Part shown: piece after piece, positions 16,392-24,951 of the stretch
Layout of the letters: the number at the start of each line of letters is the position of its first letter
How positions within the stretch are numbered: the stretch's first letter is position 1
Assembly (NCBI GenBank): GCA_002733995.1
Contig: NVXR01000042.1
Coordinates: forward strand, 1 to 37,627
Source: Desulfotalea sp.
GTDB lineage: Bacteria; Desulfobacterota; Desulfobulbia; Desulfobulbales; Desulfocapsaceae
DNA: 37,627 bases
Reading direction: 5' to 3'
The notes under the pieces: generated by a model
Seen by the model: the letters and a program-made list of their open reading frames with translations, nothing else
Told to the model about the DNA's origin: nothing
The model's database searches: none
Made by a program: the position numbers and the translations under genes

Positions 16392-16410
16392 TTATTTAAA
16401 AGGAAAAGCC

Positions 16411-17724
16411 ATGGTAAATGCAGACAACGTTCAACGCGTCCTCAGTAAACATCTTCTGGCAGACGGTATGGATATTATTGTCGATCTTAAGGCATCACAG
16501 GGAAGCTGGCTCGTCGACAAAAGAAACGGTGATCGCTATCTTGACTGTTTTTCAATGTTTGCATCCATGGCGGTAGGTTTCAACCATCCAGAGTTGGTTA
16601 AAATAGCAGACACCCTTGGCCAAATAGCAATACAAAAGCCTGCCAACTCTGACATCTACACAGAGCCCATGGCTGAATTCCTTGAAACCTTCAGCCGTAT
16701 TGCAATGCCGAATTACCTGCCCCACGCATTCTTCATCGAAGGCGGTGCCCTGGCGGTGGAAAACTGCCTTAAAGCCGCATTCGACTGGAAAGTGAAACGC
16801 AACTATGCCGCTGGAAGAGACAAGGTGTGTGGCCAGCAGATCATTCACTTCAAGCAAGCTTTTCATGGTCGATCCGGCTACACGCTTTCTCTCACAAACA
16901 CATCAGATCCACGTAAAACCCAATACTTCCCTGGATTTGACTGGCCTCGCATTATTAACCCCAAATGCACTTTTCCTTTAACAGCCGAACGGCTACAACA
17001 AACGATCAAACTTGAACAACAAGCTGTTCTGCAAATTAAAGAAGCAATCAGCCTTCACGGCCCTGACATTGCTGGCCTCATCATAGAACCTATCCAGGGA
17101 GAGGGTGGAGATAACCACTTTCGCAATGATTTTTTCGTCGAACTCCGTACCCTCTGTGACGAAAATGATATCCTCTTTATCTTAGACGAGATACAGAGTG
17201 GGATAGGAATTACCGGGAAATTCTGGGCCCATGAACATACCAGCATCACCCCCGACCTCATCAGCTTTGGTAAAAAGACCCAGGTCTGTGGCCTGCTTGC
17301 ATCAAGTCGTTTAGACGAGATTAAAAATAATGTCTTTACCGAATCGAGCCGCATCAACTCCACCTTTGGTGGCAACCTCATTGACATGGTGAGATGCTCG
17401 GCCATTCTTAAAATAATGGAGGCTGAACAGCTGGTCAACAATGCCCGAGACAGGGGTAATCAACTACTGGAAGGACTGGAGGAAATTGCACAAAACTACC
17501 CCGCTATTGTTGCCAATGCCAGGGGCAAGGGCTTGATGTGCAGCTTTGACCTTACGAATGCCTCGGCGAGGGATAACTTTCTGGCGGCACTATTAAAAGA
17601 GAAATTATTACTCGTTGGCTGCGGCGACAACAGTATCCGCTTCCGGCCTCACCTTATCATCACAAAAGATGAGATCGACATCATCCTCAACACCATCAAC
17701 AAGGTGATTACCACGCTATATTAA
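16411..17724 (+). CDS. lat: L-lysine 6-aminotransferase
   Basis: PLP enzyme moving the epsilon-amino group of lysine to 2-oxoglutarate and giving alpha-aminoadipic 6-semialdehyde. The 437 residues belong to class III aminotransferases: ALAVENCLKAAFDWK near the cofactor phosphate site, FKQAFHGRSGYTLSLT, LIIEPIQGEGGDNHF, ILDEIQSGIGITGKFWAHEH and the Schiff-base lysine Lys288 in SFGKKTQVCG. The FGKKTQVCG context and the STFGGNLIDMVR segment are typical of Lat and not of ornithine or GABA aminotransferases. AAAGGAAAAG provides the ribosome site. It shares a transcript with the semialdehyde dehydrogenase and is closed by the terminator at 17777-17810. Confidence 0.88.
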   Translation: MVNADNVQRVLSKHLLADGMDIIVDLKASQGSWLVDKRNGDRYLDCFSMFASMAVGFNHPELVKIADTLGQIAIQKPANSDIYTEPMAEFLETFSRIAMPNYLPHAFFIEGGALAVENCLKAAFDWKVKRNYAAGRDKVCGQQIIHFKQAFHGRSGYTLSLTNTSDPRKTQYFPGFDWPRIINPKCTFPLTAERLQQTIKLEQQAVLQIKEAISLHGPDIAGLIIEPIQGEGGDNHFRNDFFVELRTLCDENDILFILDEIQSGIGITGKFWAHEHTSITPDLISFGKKTQVCGLLASSRLDEIKNNVFTESSRINSTFGGNLIDMVRCSAILKIMEAEQLVNNARDRGNQLLEGLEEIAQNYPAIVANARGKGLMCSFDLTNASARDNFLAALLKEKLLLVGCGDNSIRFRPHLIITKDEIDIILNTINKVITTLY

Positions 17725-17776
17725 GCGTTTTTTCTGCAAGGTAATATATACCTAGACTATTTACCTACTGGCCTAC

Positions 17777-17810
17777 GCCCCTTATCCCGTGAACGGGATA
17801 AGGGGCTTTT
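17777..17810 (+). terminator. Strong intrinsic terminator of the lysine-degradation operon
   Basis: GCCCCTTATCCCG (17777-17789) and CGGGATAAGGGGC (17794-17806) form a perfect 13-bp stem with a TGAA tetraloop, followed by TTTTATCTTTTT. Confidence 0.95.
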
Positions 17811-17967
17811 ATCTTTTTCAAGAAAGAGAACCAGTGAGTAATATCCAGGAGGTTTGTTCCTCCAGAATGAGGAACAATGCCTACTGAAAAATTGCCTAAG
17901 CAGTTAGACTTTTTGTATTTATCCTACCTTGAGAGCAAAAGTGAAATTTAGCTTGGGCTACAAGCAC

Positions 17968-18006
17968 AAAAAAAGCCCCGAACCAATGCAAACATTGATT
18001 CGGGGC
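17968..18006 (-). terminator. Strong intrinsic terminator of the btuB transcript
   Basis: On the minus strand GCCCCGAATCAATG pairs with CATTGGTTCGGGGC (one G-U) around TTTG, and seven T follow. It lies 200 bases past the receptor stop. The 3' untranslated stretch between them holds another hairpin, AGGGGAA/TTCCCCT (18027-18044). A 95-codon plus-strand frame across this area runs through the terminator and is not believed. Confidence 0.93.
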
Positions 18007-18205
18007 GTCCTGATGTATCCACGGAAAGGGGAACTATTTCCCCTATCAAACTCTGTTATAGAGCGTCTGAATATTTGGGGTATTTTAATGTACCGACGTT
18101 TTCTCGTTTTAAAGAAGCCCCTGGCCGTCGTAGTGCGCCACCATCGGGGTGGTTACTGTATCACTTGCGGTGTTTGCCCCGCAAATGGTTTCCAGGAACA
18201 AGGCT

Positions 18206-20272
18206 CTAAAATTTAAATTCCAGTCCTGTACTAAAGGTTGTGCCCTCAGCGGGGTAGTAATAATCTTTACCCGAACGGGTGTAGGCATAACCGTCGTAAT
18301 CCTTGTCAAGGACATTGTCTACACTTAGAAATATTGAGTAATTGTCAGACTTCCAACGCAACAGGGTATTTAAAAGCGCGTATCCCTGATAATAGTTGGA
18401 GTTTACATTGTCCATGGCATACTGATCCTGGGCCATAACATTGATGTTCCAGAACAAGGTTCCAGCGTTGAGTTTAAGAACATCGATCCCAAGATCAATG
18501 TTGAGTCGATTTTCAGGGACCTTGGTTATGTCGTTGCCATTGATATTGGCCCCATCTTTGGTGTAGAAGTCTCCAGAGTATTCGGCATCGGTATAGGTAT
18601 AGGCTAAAGAATAGGTCACTCTCTCCAGTAGGCTACCTGATAGGGCCAACTCAAACCCTTTCATGGTCGCTTCATTGATGTTCTGTTTTCCCTTATAGTT
18701 ACCATCCTTGTCATAGGCGGAATCCAGCATATCTTCAATGGTCAGATAGTAAATTGTAGCATCGATATTGAGCCATCTAGCCATCTGATAACGAAACCCA
18801 GTCTCGTATTGAGTGAAGGTCTCCGGTTTCAGAACATAACCACTTTTGGCAGAATAGGTGCCGCTGGCATAGTAGTCATAGATGGATGGGGCTCTGTAGG
18901 ACTGGGCGGAACTACCGTAGATAGAAATCTGGTCTGAAAACTGATAATTCAGGGCCAGTCTGGGGTTGAGTTTGTCATAATCCGGATTATCCTCGTAGTC
19001 TAAAGTCCCATTTCGGGAAAAATCATAATCCGCATCGTTATCAAATTCAAAATAATCATAGCGCAAACTTGCAGTTATAATCAGGTTATCCCAGAGAGAG
19101 AATTCATCCTGAATGAAGATTCCCAGCATCTGGCTTTTAAAGTCCCCTGATTTTTTAGAATCTTTTTTTGTATAGGGAAGAGATGCATTTTTCGAGACCG
19201 CTTTCATGGTCAAAAGGTCAATGCTATCATGATCATAATCAAACCCCAGAGACAGCTTATTGGCTCGTGACATAACAGGTTGTTTGTAGGTGAAGATATT
19301 CCTCATACCCAAAACATTTTCATCAAGCTCTTCTTGGTACGGTGTGGCTGTAGCTTTAAGATAGTTTTTATAGCTCTTATCTCTGTATTTATAATAGAAA
19401 GTGCTAGTCAGATCATAGGACTTTTCTATATGTTCGAGACTAAGACCTGCAATCAAATCGGTGTTGTCTGTCAAGCTGTAGTCCGTAGCCTGTTTAGGAT
19501 CCTTCTCCCGTTGACTCTTTGTGAGTTTTTTCGCAAGGGATCGTTCTTTGTCCGTTACGTTAAGATACGCACCCAGTCGTGTAGCGTCTGACAACCAGTA
19601 ACCCGCTTCACCATTTACATAAAAATTGTCTAGCCACGTATCGTCCCGGTAGCCATCAGCCTTTTTCTTTTTAACATTCAGGCTGTAGTCTGTTTTTTCC
19701 CCGGCCCCGTAAATAAGTGCAGATCCGCGCCTATCGTTATTTGAGCCTCCAACCACACTGACCTTGCCACCAAAATTGTCTTTACTCCTTTTGGTGATCA
19801 CATTGATGACTCCTCTGGCTGAATTGCCGCCATAAAGAGAGGACATCGGACCTTTTACCACCTCAATACGTTCGATGGTCTCCACGGGGATGGATTCATA
19901 GTCGGTATAACCGAATTTACCAAGACTCAAGGGAATACCGTTAACGATAACCATGGCCCCAGGGCTCATGCCTATATGGGTGCCTCTAAGGGATATTTTT
20001 GGCTCCAGTCCCGATGCATTGGTATAAAATACGCCTGGTAGTTTTTTCACCAACTCGGCCATATTGCGAGCATCCATGGCCTTAATTTCTTTTGCCGTAA
20101 TAACTGAAATATTGGTCGGGGTTTTCATGATGGGCTGTTCAGTTCTTGTAGAGGTGACTACCATTTCATCCAGCGCCTGAGTCTGGACCGAAGTAGTATT
20201 CTCTTCGGCGTAAACAGTAGGGGAAATAAAAACCATAGCCGTTACCCCCATGATCAATCTTCTCAAATTCAT
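18206..20272 (-). CDS. btuB: TonB-dependent outer-membrane receptor, probable cobalamin/corrinoid transporter (BtuB-like)
   Basis: A 688-residue outer-membrane receptor that would import corrinoids with energy from TonB-ExbBD. The signal peptide ends near TVYAEE (about residue 22). A TonB-box-like DEMVVTS lies at about 36-42, the plug domain runs to about 160 (ITAKEIKAMDARNMAELVKKLPGV, SLRGTHIG, ERIEVVKGPMSSLYGGNSARGVINVITK), and a 22-strand barrel follows, ending in the terminal aromatic of GLEFKF needed for BamA-dependent assembly. AAGGAG six bases before the ATG is an ideal ribosome site. The substrate call rests on the cobalamin riboswitch in its leader. No BtuFCD or TonB genes are adjacent, so the inner-membrane partners must lie elsewhere. 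Confidence 0.85.
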   Translation of the reverse strand: MNLRRLIMGVTAMVFISPTVYAEENTTSVQTQALDEMVVTSTRTEQPIMKTPTNISVITAKEIKAMDARNMAELVKKLPGVFYTNASGLEPKISLRGTHIGMSPGAMVIVNGIPLSLGKFGYTDYESIPVETIERIEVVKGPMSSLYGGNSARGVINVITKRSKDNFGGKVSVVGGSNNDRRGSALIYGAGEKTDYSLNVKKKKADGYRDDTWLDNFYVNGEAGYWLSDATRLGAYLNVTDKERSLAKKLTKSQREKDPKQATDYSLTDNTDLIAGLSLEHIEKSYDLTSTFYYKYRDKSYKNYLKATATPYQEELDENVLGMRNIFTYKQPVMSRANKLSLGFDYDHDSIDLLTMKAVSKNASLPYTKKDSKKSGDFKSQMLGIFIQDEFSLWDNLIITASLRYDYFEFDNDADYDFSRNGTLDYEDNPDYDKLNPRLALNYQFSDQISIYGSSAQSYRAPSIYDYYASGTYSAKSGYVLKPETFTQYETGFRYQMARWLNIDATIYYLTIEDMLDSAYDKDGNYKGKQNINEATMKGFELALSGSLLERVTYSLAYTYTDAEYSGDFYTKDGANINGNDITKVPENRLNIDLGIDVLKLNAGTLFWNINVMAQDQYAMDNVNSNYYQGYALLNTLLRWKSDNYSIFLSVDNVLDKDYDGYAYTRSGKDYYYPAEGTTFSTGLEFKF

Positions 20273-20341
20273 TTTTTACTCCTTTTGGAAATCAATTCCA
20301 TTATGGTTGCGGACGTAAAAAAGTGGGCGCGGTGCGGGCAT

Positions 20342-20380
20342 AAAAAAATCCCGGACCGATAATACTTTCGATCCAGGATT
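20342..20380 (-). terminator. Intrinsic terminator, expression platform of the btuB riboswitch
   Basis: On the minus strand ATCCTGGATCGA (20379-20368) pairs with TCGGTCCGGGAT (20359-20348) over 12 bp including G-U pairs, followed by seven T. It lies between the cobalamin riboswitch and the receptor gene. Confidence 0.88.
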
Positions 20381-20441
20381 TCCCATAATTATCCAGAGAG
20401 ATCAGAACAGCCTTTCTTTGTCCACGAGAAAAGCAGCGTCG

Positions 20442-20602
20442 ATTCTAGGCAGGTCTTCTGACTCTCGGGTCATTCTAATCACTGCCCCTTCCCGATCCGA
20501 TTAGACCAGTGGGCGATGCAGTTTTCGTCTCCGATTACAGCGGCGGGTCCGTCCCTGATTCACACAGGGTTCCCATATTATGCCCTTTCGGGCACCTAGA
20601 AT
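20442..20602 (-). ncRNA. Cobalamin (B12) riboswitch controlling btuB
   Basis: The B12 box AGTCAGAAGACCTGCC (20463-20448) is identical to that of the bzaF riboswitch. Upstream are GGACCCGCCGCTGTAATCGG, GACGAAAACTGC, GCCCACTGG and GGGAAGGGGCAG, all core elements of the class. The closing stem is exact: CCTAGAAT at the 3' end pairs with ATTCTAGG at the 5' end. The variable hairpin GTGCCCGAAAGGGCAT lies at the 5' side. Confidence 0.95.
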
Positions 20603-21640
20603 TGAATACAAACAAACAAAAACAAAAATCAAAAATCAAAAATTAGAGAGCAAGACCTACAACCTAAAAGAAAGTTACGATCGATCGCTTATACGCAGGA
20701 AACAGCTGGATGATCAGTTTTGTATCCCTGTGACATTGGCCCGTTGTCTTCTTCCTCTTTGGCCTCTTTCTGAAGCGTTCTCCCTTATGGCGTCCTCATT
20801 AAAAGATTTTTTTTCGCACATCCAACCAACTGCCAATAGCTGTCGCCGACCAGAAAAAAGCATAAGGGCTTATCGTAGCCTGTTTTTAGCTAGCCATTTT
20901 ATGCTGCTGCCTGGAAACTTTTTCATGGTTTAAGGTTATTTTCCTCACCCCATATCGGGTTGCTGATCTTGCAAATGTGGTGCAAATATACTGAATTTTG
21001 TTATGACCTGTTTGAAATACTTATTTTGGGACAACCACGATTGAGATAGGCTCGAATCAGACTCAGCATTATTTGTTTTTCTATTGCCTAAACGACACAA
21101 TGTTCAAAATGTATTGCTGTTAACTCTGGCCAGTGTAGTGAAACTGTAATGGAGAAAGGTGGCTTCCTTTCTAGGAAGTTAATTGGGAGCTTTTACAAGA
21201 AGCAACACTTTCTTGGCTGTAGTTCTACAGCTCCTACCTAAATTATGCATTCTAAATTTTAATTTTTCTTATTATTCCGGTAATTCACAGTGTTGCATCG
21301 TTAATTTTGCACATTGCAGTTCTGCCAGAAAGATAACAGTGTAAAACACAATATCAATGAAAGCAGCCTCCTCCCTTGGCACCCTCCTCCTCGGTATCAG
21401 CCCCATGCTACAAACAACAACCGCCTCTACACCCGTTGCCTCGCATCCGAGATCAATGGACGTTTGCCTACCTTTTTTGCTCATATTAGGTTTTAGCAAA
21501 ATTCTGCTATTAATAGTTACTCTAATGAACAGTCGTCTTAGGGGGAACAACAAGAGTCAGAGCAAGAGAGTTGGTGCTATCCTTTTTTTGAATATCCCCC
21601 GCAAACTATCTACATAACGTTACACTCTAACGCTATCTTG
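20603..21640. other. Long intergenic region with A-rich repeats, no supported gene
   Basis: The stretch starts with an A/C simple repeat (about 20611-20645, units such as AAACAAAC and ATCAAAA). Frames of 80-117 codons exist on both strands (20580-20933 and 21357-21617 plus, 21272-21553 minus) but overlap one another or the riboswitch and show no family signature. GCTGTAG-TT-CTACAGC (about 21216-21231) is a small palindrome. Confidence 0.45.
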
Positions 21641-23275
21641 CTATGCCAGGATAGTATTGATGTCTTCCTGTGCATGTTCTGCAATCAGTTTTAAGGCAAA
21701 TTTTTCCACAAAAGCATTCAGCACATTTGGGCTAATGAATGCCGGCAGAGTGGGACCAAGACGGATATCCATAATACCGAGACTTAGAAGAGTCAGGAGG
21801 ATAACAACCGCCTTCTGCTCATACCAGGATAAAATAATTGAGAACGGCAGATCATTAACGCCGCAGGCAAAGGCATCGGCAAGCACCTGCGCAATCTGGA
21901 TAGCAGAGTAGGCATCATTACACTGTCCAATATCGAGCAAACGCGGAATACCTTCAATATTGCCAATTTTCTTGTCAAAAAAACGAAATTTACAGCAGGC
22001 AAGAGTCAGAACGATACAGTCTTCAGGCACTTGCTCTACAAATTTACTGTAGTAGTTCCGACCAGGTTTGGCACCGTCGCAACCAGCCACTAAAAAGAAG
22101 TGTTTGATAGCCCCTGTTTTAACAGCCGCAACAATCTTGTCGGCAAAGATCTTGATTGTATTTCGGGCAAAACCGGCAAGAACCTCTCCGTTAGGTACAT
22201 TAGCGACAAATCCGGGCAGAGCTAGGGCACGCTCTATTATCGGCGAAAAGTCTTTAGCATCCCCGATATGTTTTATGCCGGGCCAACCGACAATCCCGGT
22301 AGTAAAAACATTGTCCTTGTAAGAGTCATCTGGTTTCTGAATGCAGTTGCTGGTGAAAAGAATTGCGCCAGGAAAGACTGCCATTTCCTTCTGCTGATTC
22401 TGCCAGGCGGTGCCGTAATGGCCATGGAAATGGCGATATTTCTTCAGTTCGGGATAGGCGTGGCAGGGCAACATTTCTCCATGGGTATAAATATTCAGCC
22501 CTTTGTCTTTGGTTTGTTCGAGCAACAGCTGAAAATCTTTTAAATTATGCCCTGTGACTAGAATTGCCTTGCCGGTCTTTGCTCCCATTGGGATAGGGGT
22601 CGGCACAGGATGTCCGTAGCTCCCAGTATTCCCGGCATCAAGGAGTTCCATTGCTCTGAGATTAACTTCTCCGCATTCCAAGGTGGCAGCAACCAGTTCA
22701 TCAAAACTACGGTCGCGACGAGACAAATCAGCAAGAGCCCCATGAATATAGCTATAGACTTCGGTATCTTGCTGGCCGAGGATTGCAGCATGATCGGTAT
22801 AAGCGGCGAGCCCCCTGAGACCATAAAGGATAATCTGTTTCAGGGATCGAAGGTCTTCGTTTTCATCCAGTGAAGGGATGAAATTAAGCTGAGCACCTTG
22901 GACACCTAAGCCTACAAGGTTTGTCGCTGGGGTAAAGCTCATTGCCTCAGCACCATTGCAAGCGGAGCCCCCCGCCGCTACCACTCTGGCTTTCAGTTCA
23001 TCGCGAAGCCGAACGGTTTTTCTGATCCAGGTTTCAAAACATGCCGGATCAAAGTTTACATTTGTCAAACAGGAAAAAAGAACCTCTACGCAGAACCGGT
23101 CTATATCGACATCGATAATATCAACCTTACGTCCTGCAACAGCAACGCAGGCAAGTCCTTGAAGCGCATAGGTCAAAAGATCCTGAAGCTCACTCACACC
23201 ATCGGTTTTACCGCATACGCCAATGGTAGTACAGCCGACACCATTGGCAGTCTGTTCACATTGATTGCAAAACAT
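21641..23275 (-). CDS. hcp: Hybrid-cluster protein (hydroxylamine / nitric oxide reductase), 544 aa
   Basis: Iron-sulfur protein of anaerobes that reduces hydroxylamine and NO and protects against nitrosative stress. The N-terminal Cys set C3-x2-C6-x8-C15-x5-C21 (MFCNQCEQ...GCTTIGVCG) is that of class I enzymes, which bind a [4Fe-4S] cluster. The hybrid 4Fe-2S-2O cluster ligand regions are present further on: ILVTGHNLKDF, THGEMLPCHAYPEL, LFTSNCIQKP, LVAGCDGAKPGRNYY, VLTLACCKFRF and DIGQCNDAYSAI. The frame is open for 31 more codons upstream, but those are a Lys/Thr-rich translation of an A-tract. The ATG at 23275 has a GAGGA site and the canonical MFC start. No partner hcr or nearby regulator is seen. 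Confidence 0.95.
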   Translation of the reverse strand: MFCNQCEQTANGVGCTTIGVCGKTDGVSELQDLLTYALQGLACVAVAGRKVDIIDVDIDRFCVEVLFSCLTNVNFDPACFETWIRKTVRLRDELKARVVAAGGSACNGAEAMSFTPATNLVGLGVQGAQLNFIPSLDENEDLRSLKQIILYGLRGLAAYTDHAAILGQQDTEVYSYIHGALADLSRRDRSFDELVAATLECGEVNLRAMELLDAGNTGSYGHPVPTPIPMGAKTGKAILVTGHNLKDFQLLLEQTKDKGLNIYTHGEMLPCHAYPELKKYRHFHGHYGTAWQNQQKEMAVFPGAILFTSNCIQKPDDSYKDNVFTTGIVGWPGIKHIGDAKDFSPIIERALALPGFVANVPNGEVLAGFARNTIKIFADKIVAAVKTGAIKHFFLVAGCDGAKPGRNYYSKFVEQVPEDCIVLTLACCKFRFFDKKIGNIEGIPRLLDIGQCNDAYSAIQIAQVLADAFACGVNDLPFSIILSWYEQKAVVILLTLLSLGIMDIRLGPTLPAFISPNVLNAFVEKFALKLIAEHAQEDINTILA

Positions 23276-23290
23276 GGAGGAATTCCTCTT

Positions 23291-23320
23291 GGTTTTTTGT
23301 TTTTTTGTTTTTTTGTTTTT
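23291..23320 (-). repeat. A-tract simple repeat in the hcp leader
   Basis: On the minus strand CAAAAAAA units recur about three times with 8-base spacing just upstream of the hcp ribosome site. Such tracts are prone to slippage and keep the leader unstructured. Confidence 0.6.
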
Positions 23321-24131
23321 AGTGTACACCCTACCAGTGCATGTGGGCACAAATGTTCCTTTCAACAACCCATAAGACTATGGTCAAAAGCCGGAAGGAA
23401 AAGAACAAACAACCAACCAACCACTACAACAAGTCAGGTACCACTGGCAAATCCGGTGGTTTGAAAGCCTCTTCCCCCGCTCAACGCAGTTGAAAACCTG
23501 AGACACAGATTTTTTTAAAAGAGGGGAATAAAAATCAAAACATGAACATGACCGGCCAGCGAATCCCCTTCAACCACTTGCATTCTTTTTGCGTTGCCAG
23601 ATCTCCTGCTAGCTCTCCCAGATAGTTCATCAGGCCTTCAAATATCGCCTTTTACGACACTTCGGAATCCATACGATCGATACTCACATTCCAACTTCGT
23701 GTGGCTTAAACTTTGTCCGTCGTACATGGAAATCTCCTTTTTTTTGAACTTTGAGCGGTTCAGAATTGCTATTACATGAACCTCACAATGACCGTAGTTC
23801 GAGTACTGATGAATGGTTACCTAAAAAATAGGCTTGGTTCATAATGGAAGCCCTAGTCCTCAGATCGGTATTTCCGATACATACCACTGCAGTTATCTAT
23901 ATATAATATTTGTAATTATCTGATATTTAAATAATATTTGTTTTTATCATTACAACAACTGCCTCAGACAACTTCATTAGGTTCGGGAGGAAATGTCAAT
24001 TTAAAGCAGTCTTCAGTTTCCAAGGCTCGATCCCTTAGAAAAAACGACCTTTATGATTGATAGTGCAAGAAGACTCATCCTGCAAAATGAACGCGTTTCT
24101 TTGCATTAACTCGGAGAAATAACAAAAAATT
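23321..24131. other. Divergent intergenic region between hcp and the double-cubane genes
   Basis: No coding frame is supported. CAACCAACCAACCAC (about 23411-23426) is a short repeat. An AT-rich patch repeats ATAATATTTGT twice, about 29 bases apart (near 23907 and 23931), and probably belongs to the promoter of the plus-strand operon. No clear FNR- or HcpR-type dyad (TTGAC/GTCAA) was found by eye. Confidence 0.4.
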
Positions 24132-24884
24132 ATGAGATACGCTGGAATAGATATCGGCTCACGTACAATCGAGCTGGTGATAGTGGATGACGCTGGCAAG
24201 ATAATCGGCAGCCTGCAGGCAGAAACCGGTTTTGACCCTATGACCAGAGCCAGGAAAATGATTGAAGAACTGCCTTACGACTACATAATGGCAACAGGTT
24301 ATGGTCGAAACCTTTTTGAAATCGCCTTTGATACACCAACGGTTACCGAGATAAAGGCCCATGCCGTTGGCGCACGATTCTATTTTAATGAAGCCACCAC
24401 CGTTCTTGATATTGGAGGTCAGGACAGCAAAGCCTTATCTATTCACGATAATGGCAAAGTGAAAAAATTTGAAATGAATGACCGGTGTGCTGCAGGAACC
24501 GGCAAGTTTATGGAGATTATGGCCCGAACTCTCGGGTTTGATATTGCAAGCTTTGGAGGGGAAGCTCTTCATTTCAAAAAGGAACTGAAGATCTCAAGTA
24601 TGTGTACTGTTTTTGCCGAATCCGAGGTTACGTCTCTGATCGCTAAAGGGCATAGCCCGCAGGATATTGCCATGGGTTTACACAAGAGTGTCATCAGCCG
24701 GGTGGCCGGGATGATCAAACGGGTTTCAGGAGAAGGCAATATCGTGTTCACCGGAGGGGTTGCCCATAATCAGTGTATGCAGAAACTCCTGGCAGACAAA
24801 CTGGACCGCCAGGTGCTTGTTCCGGATGATCCACAGTTGGTAGGCGCACTGGGTGCCGCGCTTCTTGCCAGAGACACCGCTTAA
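24132..24884 (+). CDS. ATP-dependent activator/reductase of the BadF/HgdC family (partner of double-cubane protein)
   Basis: Homodimeric ASKHA-fold ATPase that uses ATP hydrolysis to push an electron at very low potential to its partner iron-sulfur enzyme. Seen here in 250 residues: the phosphate-1 motif GIDIGSRTIELV (5-16), TVLDIGGQDSKAL (phosphate-2), two cysteines that hold one [4Fe-4S] cluster between the subunits (Cys119 in NDRCAAGTGKF, Cys158 in SSMCTVFAESEV) and the adenosine motif NIVFTGGVAHN. The family includes HgdC of 2-hydroxyglutaryl-CoA dehydratase, BadF/BadG of benzoyl-CoA reductase and YjiL-type proteins. Pairing with a single HgdB-like gene 67 bases downstream, without an HgdA-like gene, favours the double-cubane system. 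A GGAGA site lies 13 bases upstream. Confidence 0.88.
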   Translation: MRYAGIDIGSRTIELVIVDDAGKIIGSLQAETGFDPMTRARKMIEELPYDYIMATGYGRNLFEIAFDTPTVTEIKAHAVGARFYFNEATTVLDIGGQDSKALSIHDNGKVKKFEMNDRCAAGTGKFMEIMARTLGFDIASFGGEALHFKKELKISSMCTVFAESEVTSLIAKGHSPQDIAMGLHKSVISRVAGMIKRVSGEGNIVFTGGVAHNQCMQKLLADKLDRQVLVPDDPQLVGALGAALLARDTA

Positions 24885-24951
24885 GAAACTACTAATATAT
24901 TTGGATGGCTGTATTTAATAGAATACTACTGAAACTACTTAAGGATCTAAG

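Noticed and set aside
17929..18216. 95-codon plus-strand frame ending with a C-x2-C-x2-C-P stretch
   Set aside because: It runs through the strong btuB terminator stem and overlaps the receptor's 3' end; no start signal or family match.
20580..21617. Frames of 80-117 codons between btuB and hcp
   Set aside because: They overlap the riboswitch or each other on opposite strands, lack ribosome sites and have no domain signature.
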